DNA of 36,603 nucleotides from an uncultured Mycobacteriales bacterium (GTDB lineage: Bacteria; Actinomycetota; Actinomycetes; Mycobacteriales; CADCTP01): assembly GCA_902805565.1 (NCBI GenBank), contig CADCTP010000275.1, positions 1 to 36,603 on the forward strand, read 5' to 3'. Under the pieces are notes generated by a model that worked only from the letters and a program-made list of their open reading frames with translations, did not search any database and was not told the DNA's origin. Every line of letters starts with the position of its first letter. The stretch's first letter is position 1. This document shows positions 23,900 through 32,000 of the stretch, piece after piece. Position numbers and translations under genes: made by a program.

Positions 23900-25389
23900 G
23901 TGGAGCGGTGGTCCGAGAAGGCGATGCCCGCTACCGGGGACTGACGAGCGGCGCGAACACCCGTTGGGTCGGGGCTCCGGAGTACGTGCGACTCGTCTCG
24001 TCCGCGGCCGAGGTCGTGGAGGCCGTGCAGGAAGCCGTCGACCGGGGCCTGAAGATCACGGTCCGCAGCGGCGGTCACTGCGACGAGGACTTCACCACCT
24101 CCGACGACATCCAGGTGGTGCTCAACCTCGCCGGTCTGGACGCGGTCTACTACGACGAGGAACGCCGTGCGTTCGCCGTCGAGCCGGGGGCGTCACTGGG
24201 ACGCGTCTACGAGACGCTGTACCGCGGTTGGGGGGTCACCATCCCCGGCGGGACGTGCCCCACGGTCGGCGCCGGCGGGCACATCGTCGGCGGCGGTTAC
24301 GGCGCGCTCTCCCGGATGTACGGACTCACCGTGGACTACCTCCATGCGGTCGAGGTCGTCGTCGTCGACGAGAGCGGGCGGTGCAGCACGGTCGTGGCCA
24401 CCCGCGAACCGGACGATCCACATCGTGAACTGTGGTGGGCGCACACCGGCGCCGGCGGCGGCAACTTCGGCGTGATCACCAAGTACTGGCTGCGCGCTCC
24501 GGACGCCGGCTCGGCGGAACCGGCCGATCAGCTGCCCACTCCGCCCGCGGAGCTTCTCGTGTCCGACGTCGCATGGTCGTGGGACGATCTCACCGAGGAG
24601 AGCTTCTCCCGCCTGGTCCGCAACTTCAGCGAGTGGCACGAGGCCAACTCCGCTCCGGACTCCCCCGGCACGGGCCTCTACAGCCAGCTCAAGACGCAGC
24701 ACCGGGCTGCGGGGATGTTCCGGATGAGCACGCAGGTCGACGCGAGTGCGCCCGATGCGCAGGGATACCTCGACCGGTTCCTCGCGGCGGTCAACGAGGG
24801 CACCGGCGTCGACTACACGGTGAACGACCGCAGCGTCCTGCCGTGGTTCTACGTCGTCCGGGAGTGGTTCGGGTTCGTCGAGGGGTCGCTGCCCCGCTGG
24901 AAGGCGAAGTCCGCGTACATGCGGAAGGCGATGCCGGCGGACCAACTCGCCGCCCTCTACCGGCAGCTGACGCGGGACGACTACGACAACCCGTTCTCGA
25001 TGGTCGCACTGGTGTCCTTCGGTGGCCGGATCAACGCGGTCGAGCCGGCGGCGACGGCGGTCGCCCAGCGCGACTCGGTGCTGAAGCTGCTGTACGTGAC
25101 GCTGTGGACCGACGGGTCGGAGGACGATCGCCACGACCGGTGGATCCGGGAGTGCTACGCGGACGTCTACGCCTCGTCCGGCGGCGTGCCCCGGTCCAAC
25201 GACGTCACGGACGGCTGCTTCATCAACTACGCCGACGCCGACGTCGCCGACCCGGCGTTGAACGGCTCCGGCGTCCCGTGGCACGAGCTGTACTTCAAGG
25301 ACAACTACGCCCGCCTCCAGGCAGTCAAGAAGCAGTGGGATCCGCGTGGCGAGTTCGGCCACGCGTTGTCCGTCCGCCCGTCCGCCTGA
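23893..25389 (+). CDS. BBE-type FAD-linked oxidase, bicovalent flavin residues intact
   Basis: This 498-residue oxidase, counted from GTG 23893, has His62 in RSGGHCDEDF and Cys122 in GGTCPTVGAGG, the two residues that tether FAD in bicovalent members such as GilR- or Dbv29-like enzymes. GGGYGALSRMYG and a C-terminal BBE segment (INYADADV, WHELYFKDNYARLQAVKKQWDP) follow. The start is uncertain: GTG at 23893 gives an N-terminus like that of the paralogue at 19942, while GTG at 23833 adds 20 residues. It probably carries out a two- or four-electron oxidation of an alcohol or amine late in the pathway. It follows a terminator, so it needs its own promoter. Confidence 0.9.
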   Translation: MLSGAVVREGDARYRGLTSGANTRWVGAPEYVRLVSSAAEVVEAVQEAVDRGLKITVRSGGHCDEDFTTSDDIQVVLNLAGLDAVYYDEERRAFAVEPGASLGRVYETLYRGWGVTIPGGTCPTVGAGGHIVGGGYGALSRMYGLTVDYLHAVEVVVVDESGRCSTVVATREPDDPHRELWWAHTGAGGGNFGVITKYWLRAPDAGSAEPADQLPTPPAELLVSDVAWSWDDLTEESFSRLVRNFSEWHEANSAPDSPGTGLYSQLKTQHRAAGMFRMSTQVDASAPDAQGYLDRFLAAVNEGTGVDYTVNDRSVLPWFYVVREWFGFVEGSLPRWKAKSAYMRKAMPADQLAALYRQLTRDDYDNPFSMVALVSFGGRINAVEPAATAVAQRDSVLKLLYVTLWTDGSEDDRHDRWIRECYADVYASSGGVPRSNDVTDGCFINYADADVADPALNGSGVPWHELYFKDNYARLQAVKKQWDPRGEFGHALSVRPSA

Positions 25390-25413
25390 CCGAACCCACC
25401 GAGGACCGATCAC

Positions 25414-26238
25414 ATGACCCGAACCGTCTTCGTCACCGGAGCCCGCGGCAAGACCGGCCGCGAAGTGGTGGCCCAGCTCGTCGAACGCGGTGACACCGAG
25501 GTCCGCGGCGGGTCCTCGCGGAGCCCGCAGGCGCCGACGACGGTCCCCTTCGACTGGCGGGACCAGGCGACCTGGTCGAAGGCGGTGGACGGGGCGGATG
25601 CGATCTACCTCGGACGCCCCGACGTCCAGGACTCGCCCGAGCTGGTCAGGCAGCTCATCGCCGCCGCACCGGACGCGCACATCGTCCTCGTCTCCGAGCA
25701 GGGCGCGGAGCGGGTCGCGGCCGACGGCTGGGTGCAGCGGGTCGAAGCCGCCGTCACCGGCACCGCGAGCCGCTGGACGATCCTCCGCCCGTCGTGGTTC
25801 CAGCAGGTGCTGACCGATCCCCGCTACTTCCTCGACGCGATCCGCACCGAGCGGGTGATCAGCCTGGCCACCGACGGTGCGCCGATCGCCTGGGTGGACA
25901 CCCGGGACATCGCGGCCGTCGCCGTGCGGGCGATCGCGGACCCTGCCACCCACCACGGCAAGGCCTACACCGTGACCGGCCCGGAGGCGGTCACCACCGC
26001 CGACATCGCGGCGGACATCTCCGCCGCGATCGGCGCCGAGGTCACGGCCGTGGTCCCGCCGCTGTCGGAGGCCCTCGCCGGAGCCCCGCCGTGGCTGGCC
26101 GACGTCGTCGGCGGCATGTTCGGCCGGGTGCACGACGGGACGTTCGCCATGGTCGACGACACCGTCGAGAGGGTCACGGGGACGCCGCCGCGCACGATCA
26201 AGCAGTTCATCGCCGAGCACGCCGACCAGTGGCGCTGA
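25414..26238 (+). CDS. NmrA-type NAD(P)-binding reductase
   Basis: This 274-residue protein begins MTRTVFVTGARGKTGREVV with a glycine-rich dinucleotide motif. It has LRPSWFQQVL in the middle and VTGPEAVTTADIAADI towards the C-terminus, as in NmrA/azoreductase-like proteins. It resembles the NmrA-type protein at 5495 in fold but is not a close copy. CGAGGACC precedes the ATG. In the cluster it may reduce a carbonyl, imine or enone. It lies 24 nt after the oxidase and 43 nt before the MDR gene, so the three are probably one transcript. Confidence 0.87.
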   Translation: MTRTVFVTGARGKTGREVVAQLVERGDTEVRGGSSRSPQAPTTVPFDWRDQATWSKAVDGADAIYLGRPDVQDSPELVRQLIAAAPDAHIVLVSEQGAERVAADGWVQRVEAAVTGTASRWTILRPSWFQQVLTDPRYFLDAIRTERVISLATDGAPIAWVDTRDIAAVAVRAIADPATHHGKAYTVTGPEAVTTADIAADISAAIGAEVTAVVPPLSEALAGAPPWLADVVGGMFGRVHDGTFAMVDDTVERVTGTPPRTIKQFIAEHADQWR

Positions 26239-26281
26239 GCACCACCCCGACGGACTCGGTCGACACACGCAGATCGGACTC

Positions 26282-27211
26282 ATGATGAAGGCACTGGTCC
26301 ACCACCGAGCCGGCCAGCACATGCTGCGCCTGGACAGCGCACCGGCGCCCCGGCCCGGCCCGTCGCAGGCGCTCATCGAGGTCGTCGCGTTCTCCTTCAA
26401 CTTCGGGGAGGTCGCCTTCCGGACGCCGGACCTGCCGGACGGCACGATCCCCGGATGGGACGCGGCGGGCATCGTGGTCGCCCCGGCCGCCGACGGCTCG
26501 GGCCCGGCGGCCGGAGCGCGCGTGGTCACCTTCGGCTGGTCCGGCGCGTGGGCGGAGCTCCGCGCGGTCGACACCGATGAGCTCGCGGTCGTACCGGCCG
26601 GGGTGGACCTCGGATCCACGGCGGCGCTGCCGGTCGCCGGCATCACCGCGCTGCAAGCCGTCCGGCGGCTCGGCTCCCTGCTGGGCCGGCGTGTGCTGGT
26701 GACCGGGGCGTCCGGCGGGGTCGGCAGGTACGCCGTGCAGCTCGCGCACCTGGCCGGGGCGGAGGTCGTGGCCTCCGTCGGCTCGCCGGAGCGCGGCGAG
26801 GGCCTGCTCGAGCTCGGCGCGGCGGAGGTCGTCATCGGCCCGCAGGCCATGACGGGGCGGGTCGACGGCGTGGTGGACAACGTCGGCGGCCAGCAGTTGG
26901 CGGACGCGTACCAGCGGCTCTCGTCCGGCGGTGTCGTCGCGGCGGTGGGCATGGCGTCCAAGGAGCCGACCACGATCGACTTCGAGGAGGCCCGGATCGG
27001 CCACGATCGCGGGCGGATCGAGACGTTCAACATCTCCGTGCCGCTCGGCGGCGACCTGCAGTACCTCGTCCGCCTCGTGGAGCAGGGGCGGCTGGAGGTC
27101 CCCGTCGGCTGGCGGGGCGACTGGCACTCCTACGAGGAAGCCGTCGCCCGGCTACTGAACCGGCAGGTCCGCGGAAAGGCCGTCCTCGACGTCCAGGGCG
27201 GCGCCTCCTGA
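26282..27211 (+). CDS. quinone oxidoreductase-like MDR reductase
   Basis: This 309-residue medium-chain reductase lacks the zinc-binding Cys/His set. It has PGWDAAGIVV in the catalytic domain and GASGGVGRYAVQLAHLAGAEV as the NADP-binding motif. The family reduces quinones or enoyl groups, and trans-acting enoyl reductases of PKS pathways belong here. The observed PKS module has no ER domain, so a trans-ER role is conceivable but unproven. ATG codons at 26282 and 26285 are both possible; neither has a strong ribosome site. Confidence 0.87.
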   Translation: MMKALVHHRAGQHMLRLDSAPAPRPGPSQALIEVVAFSFNFGEVAFRTPDLPDGTIPGWDAAGIVVAPAADGSGPAAGARVVTFGWSGAWAELRAVDTDELAVVPAGVDLGSTAALPVAGITALQAVRRLGSLLGRRVLVTGASGGVGRYAVQLAHLAGAEVVASVGSPERGEGLLELGAAEVVIGPQAMTGRVDGVVDNVGGQQLADAYQRLSSGGVVAAVGMASKEPTTIDFEEARIGHDRGRIETFNISVPLGGDLQYLVRLVEQGRLEVPVGWRGDWHSYEEAVARLLNRQVRGKAVLDVQGGAS

Positions 27212-27260
27212 ATTCTTTCCCGTAGCTCGGGGCAATTGTTCCTCATCGATTCCTGTTCGA

Positions 27261-27292
27261 TGACCGGGCAGTGAGTTGCACGGCTCTACCTT
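27261..27292 (+). promoter_or_regulatory. promoter-like element, copy C, before the NCS1 permease
   Basis: TGACCG (27261-27266), 20 nt, then TACCTT (27287-27292). The preceding CGA and the GGCT before the second box also match copies A and B near 16000. The transcript would start near 27299, 64 nt before the permease GTG. Confidence 0.5.
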
Positions 27293-27362
27293 TCGCCGCA
27301 GACCTGCCCGCGGACCTCGTGGGCGCCGTCGCAGAATCCACAGAGGTACGCGGAGGCAGGCT

Positions 27363-28799
27363 GTGACCACTTCCCGGGAAGAGACGACGCCGAAAAGTCC
27401 GGCAACGGCGGTGCCGGTCGATGCGTTCGGGCGCGTCGAGGCCCGCGGCATCGAATTCGTACCGGCGGCCGAGCGCGGCGGAAATCCCCGCGAGCTGTTC
27501 GCCGTCTGGGCCGCGTCCAACATCGCCTACATCTACGTCGTCCTCGGCGGGACCCTGCTCCTGCTCGGGCTGTCGCTGTGGCAGGCGCTCGCCGTCGTGG
27601 TGGTGGGCAACGCCTTCTGGCTCGGCGTCGGCCTGCTCGCGGTCAGCGGCCCGGCCGCGGGCACGCCGGGCGTCGTGGTCATGCGCTCCATGTTCGGCAT
27701 CCGCGGCAACCGCGTCTTCGGTGCCGGGCTGAGCTGGACGATCGCCATCTCCTACGAGGCCATCAACCTCTCGTTCGGCTCCCTCGCCGGTTTCGCACTG
27801 GCCGAGCACCTGGGCGCATCGCTCACGACACCGACGAAACTGCTGATCCTCGGCGTGATCGCGACGCTCACCTTCACGATCAGCATCTACGGGCACGCGA
27901 CGATCGTGCGGCTCAGCCCGATCTTCACCGCCGTCCTGGTGCTCTGCTGCGTGCTGCTCGGCGCCTTCGTCTTCGGTCACGCCGACGCCGGCTACGTGCC
28001 TGCGCAGCCGCTCTCGGGCGCGCCGATGTGGTCGGCGGTGCTGGTCGGGGTGGCGATCGTCGCCTCGGCCCCGCTGTCCTGGACGGTGGGTGCGGACTAT
28101 GCGCGCTACCTGCCCGAGGGAACCTCGCCGAAGGCCGTGCTCGCCTGGACGGCGCTGGGCGGCTTCGTGCCGGCGGTCGCGCTGGGCGTCATCGGCGTCG
28201 CCGCCGGCACCAGCGTGGACATGACCGATCCGCAGACCTCGCTGGGCGAGATCCTGCCCGGCTGGTTCTACCCGGTCTTCCTGGCCGTGATCGTGGCGGG
28301 CTCGATCACCACCAACGTCCTCACCACCTACTCCTCGGGGCTGTGCCTGCAGGCCATCGGCGTCAGGCTGCGCCGCTCCCGGTCGGTGCTCATCGACGGC
28401 GTCATCGGCGGCGCGATCACCTACTACGCCCTGTTCGTCGCCGACGACTTCCTCGCCACCCTCAGCCGCTACCTCGAGCTCACGGTCGCGGTGCTGGGCC
28501 CGCTGGTCGCCGTCTACGCGACCGACATCGTGTTGCGGCGCAACCGGTACGACGGTCCGGCGCTGACCGACGAGTCGCCGTCGAGCCCGCACTGGTACAC
28601 CTCGGGTTTCGGGCTTCCCGGGATCGCGGCGCTGCTGCTCGGCGTCGTGTCGGCGGGGCTCTGCGTCAGCACCACCTCGTGGCAGGGGCCGGTCGCGGCG
28701 GCGCTCGGGGGCGCGGACCTGTCGGTGCTGGTCGGCCCGGCGGTGGCCGCGATCGTGTACACGGTGCTGGTCCGGGCGACCTCGCGCGCACCCCGCTGA
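27363..28799 (+). CDS. NCS1-family permease (cytosine/purine/hydantoin type)
   Basis: This 478-residue membrane protein has about twelve transmembrane segments from residue 45 on (AVWAASNIAYIYVVLGGTLLLLG). Features are GTPGVVVMRSMFGIRGN in the first repeat, SWTVGADYARYLP in the middle and DIVLRRNRYD near the end, as in NCS1 nucleobase symporters. The GTG has GGAGG 6 nt upstream. Such transporters usually import nucleobases or hydantoins using sodium or protons. In a polyketide cluster, under a promoter shared with the first tailoring gene, it may instead move the small nitrogenous product or a precursor. That role is inferred. Confidence 0.88.
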   Translation: MTTSREETTPKSPATAVPVDAFGRVEARGIEFVPAAERGGNPRELFAVWAASNIAYIYVVLGGTLLLLGLSLWQALAVVVVGNAFWLGVGLLAVSGPAAGTPGVVVMRSMFGIRGNRVFGAGLSWTIAISYEAINLSFGSLAGFALAEHLGASLTTPTKLLILGVIATLTFTISIYGHATIVRLSPIFTAVLVLCCVLLGAFVFGHADAGYVPAQPLSGAPMWSAVLVGVAIVASAPLSWTVGADYARYLPEGTSPKAVLAWTALGGFVPAVALGVIGVAAGTSVDMTDPQTSLGEILPGWFYPVFLAVIVAGSITTNVLTTYSSGLCLQAIGVRLRRSRSVLIDGVIGGAITYYALFVADDFLATLSRYLELTVAVLGPLVAVYATDIVLRRNRYDGPALTDESPSSPHWYTSGFGLPGIAALLLGVVSAGLCVSTTSWQGPVAAALGGADLSVLVGPAVAAIVYTVLVRATSRAPR

Positions 28800-29036
28800 G
28801 CCGGGTCCGTTGCGGTGACCCGGTGCGGGCTCCGGCCGGGATCCCGGGTCCCGTCCCGGTGTCGTGGCCGCCGCACCGGGGCCCGAACCCGCCCGCACGA
28901 CGACCAAGGGAATGCCGGACTCATCGGTCCGCCATCGCCCGCCCATCGGGTCGGCATTTCCTCTCCAATAAGGAATTACCGAGTGGTGACCATGGCCACT
29001 GGATATCACCGGTGGTACCGGGTTAGCTTTCCGGAC
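28800..29036. promoter_or_regulatory. intergenic region and promoter of the PKS gene
   Basis: The first part is GC-rich with no gene. From about 28960 it becomes AT-richer (TTTCCT, 7 nt, AGGAAT). TAGCTT at 29024-29029 fits TANNNT and ends 7 nt before the GTG at 29037, so the PKS transcript may be leaderless. GGTGA (28985-28989) and TCACC (29006-29010) form a weak inverted repeat upstream of that box. The TGACCG-N20 element seen elsewhere is absent. Confidence 0.45.
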
Positions 29037-32000
29037 GTGTCGACGATCGGTGAACGTCAGACCACCATTGCTGTTATCGGAATTTCCTGCCGGCTGCCCG
29101 GCGCGGGGAATCCGGTCGAATTCTGGGAGCTGCTGCGGCGGGGGGGCAGCGCGGTACGGGAGATGCCGCCGGAGCGGAGCGGGTCCGGTGGCGCCCGCTG
29201 GGGCGCGTACCTCGACGGGGTCGACGGCTTCGACGCGGGCTTCTTCGGGATCTCGCCGCGGGAGGCCGGCGTCATGGACCCGCAGCAGCGGCTGGCCCTC
29301 GAGCTCGTCTGGGAGGCGCTGGAGGACGCGGCGATCGTCCCCGCGACGCTGACCGGCAGCCCGACGGCCGTGTACGTGGGCGCGCACCGCGACGACTACG
29401 CGGCCCTGACCTACCAGCGCGGCGCCGAGGCGATCACCCAGCACACCTTCACCGGCGTGAACCGGGGCGTCATCGCCAACCGGGTCTCGCACGGCCTCGG
29501 TCTGCGCGGCCCGAGCCTGACCGTCGACTCGGCGCAGTCGTCCGCCCTCGTCGCCGTCCACCTGGCCTGCGACGAGCTGCGGTCCGGCCGCTCGACCCTG
29601 GCCGTCGCGGCCGGGATCAACCTCAACCTGCTCGCCGAGGCGGCCGTGACGGCCGAGCGTTTCGGCGGGCTGTCGCCGGACGGCACGGCGTACGTCCTCG
29701 ACGCCCGCGCCAACGGCTTCGTCCGGGGCGAGGGCGGCGGCGTCGTCATCCTGAAGCCCCTCGACCGCGCGCTGGCCGACGGTGACCACGTCTACGGCGT
29801 GATCCGCGGCGGCGCGGTCAACAACGACGGCCCGGCGGACGGGCTCACCATCCCCAGCGCCGCCGCGCAGGAGCAGGTGCTCCGCGCCGCCTGGGCCGCG
29901 GCGGGGATCGAGCCGTCGCTCGCCCAGTACGTGGAGCTGCACGGCACCGGCACGCCCATCGGTGACCCGGTCGAGGCCGCCGCCCTGGGCGCGGCCCTGG
30001 GCTCCGCCCGTGCCTTCCCGCTGCGGGTGGGCTCGGTGAAGACCAACGTCGGGCACCTGGAGGGCGCCGCCGGAGTGGTGGGCCTGCTCAAGGTCCTGCT
30101 CAGCCTGCACCACCGCGAGCTCCCGCCGAGCCTGAACTTCGCCACGCCGCACCCGGAGATCCCGCTGGACCGGCTGGGCCTGGCCGTCCAGCGCTCCCTC
30201 ACGCCCTGGCCCGACCCCGCCCGCCCCCTGGTCGCGGGTGTCAGCTCCTTCGGCATCGGCGGCACCAACTGCCACCTCGTCCTCACCGAGTCCCCGGCCA
30301 CGCCGCGCACCCCGTCCACCGGCACGCCGCCGCCGATCCCCTGGATCCTCTCGGCCCGCACCCGGACAGCCCTGTCCGCGCAGGCCGCCGCGCTCCGCTC
30401 CGCCGACGGCGGGCCGGCGGACGTCGGATGGTCGCTGGCCACCGGGCGGACCCGGTTCGCGCACCGCGCGGTGGTGGTCGCCGCCGACGGTGCCGGCCTG
30501 CGCGCCGGCCTGGACGCCGTCGCCGACGGCGTTCCCGCGCCCGGGACCGTGACCGGGTCGGTGGCGCCGGGCGCGCTGGCGTTCCTGTTCGCCGGCCAGG
30601 GCGCACAGCGCACCGGGATGGGGGCCGGGCTGTACGAGCGGTACCCGGTGTTCGCCGGCGCCTTCGACGCGGTCTGCGCCGAGTTCGACCGCCTGCTGCC
30701 CGGCTCGCTCCGCGACGTGATCACCAGCGGCGTCGACCTCGACCGGACCGGCTGGACCCAGCCCGCCCTCTTCGCCCTGGAAGTGGCGCTGTTCCGGCTC
30801 GTCGAGTCGTGGGGCCTGCGGCCGGACCGCCTGGCCGGCCACTCGATCGGTGAACTGGCCGCCGCCCACTGCGCGGACGTCCTGGACCTGCCGGACGCCT
30901 GCGCCCTGGTCGCCGCGCGGGCCCGGCTGATGGAGGCGCTGCCGTCCGGGGGCACGATGCTCGCGGTCCGGGCCGCGGCGGAGGACGTGCTGCCGCTGCT
31001 CGGGACGGGTCTCGGGCTCGCGGCGGTCAACGGCCCCGCGTCCGTGGTCGTCTCCGGCGCGGCCGGCCCGGTGCAGGAGTTCGCGGCCGAGGCGGGCCGC
31101 CGGGGCTGGAAGACCCGCCCGCTGACGGTCAGCCACGCTTTCCACTCCTCCCTCATGGAACCGATGCTGGCGGAGTTCGGCCGGGTCGCGGAGCGCCTGA
31201 CGTACCGCCTCCCGTCCGTGCCGATCGTCTCGACCGTGACCGGCCGGGAGGAGACCGACCTCTGGCGCTCGCCCCGCTACTGGACCGACCAGATCCGGCT
31301 GCCGGTCCGCTTCCTCGACGCCGTCCGCACCCTCGAGGCCGCCGGCACCACCGCCTTCCTGGAGATCGGCCCGGACGCCGTCTGCGCCGCCCTCGCCGCC
31401 GACTCGCTGCGCGCCCCCGGGGACAGCCTGACCGTGCCGCTGCTGCGCGCGTCCCGCCCCGAGCCGGAGACCGTCCTGACCGCCGTCGCCGCCGCGTACG
31501 TCCGAGGCGTGCACGTCGACTGGGCCGCCCTCTTCACCGACCCGGTCACGGTCCCGCTCCCCACCTACCCGTTCGAGCGCACCCGCCACTGGCTGCCCGG
31601 CGCGTCCGCCACCCCCGCCGTCCCAACCGAGCAGTCCGCCGTCCCCGCCGAGGAGCCCGCCATCTCCGCGGAGCAGGCGGCCCGCCCGGCGCAGGAGCCC
31701 GCCCCCGCCCGCCGGCCGGTGCGTGCGGTGGACGAGCTGGTGCTGGCCGAGGTGGCCGCGGTGCTGGAGTACGCGCCCGGTCAGCCGGTCGAGACCGGCC
31801 TGCCGTTCAGGGAGCTCGGGTTCGACTCGCTGATGTCGGTCGAGCTGCGCAACCGGCTCGACCGGGCCACCGGGCTCAGCCTGCCCAGCGGGCTGCTGTT
31901 CGACCACCCGACCCCGGCCGAGCTGATCGGGCACCTCACCGCCGAGCTGGCGGGGGAGCCCGAGGACCCCGAGGACCTCCCGCAGCGGCGGGCCGCGGCC

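Noticed and set aside
27243-31934. Very long open frame on the minus strand opposite the permease and the PKS loading module
   Set aside because: It is antisense to genes with clear family motifs, its translation is Arg/Gly/Gln-rich low complexity, and very GC-rich DNA leaves such frames open by codon bias.
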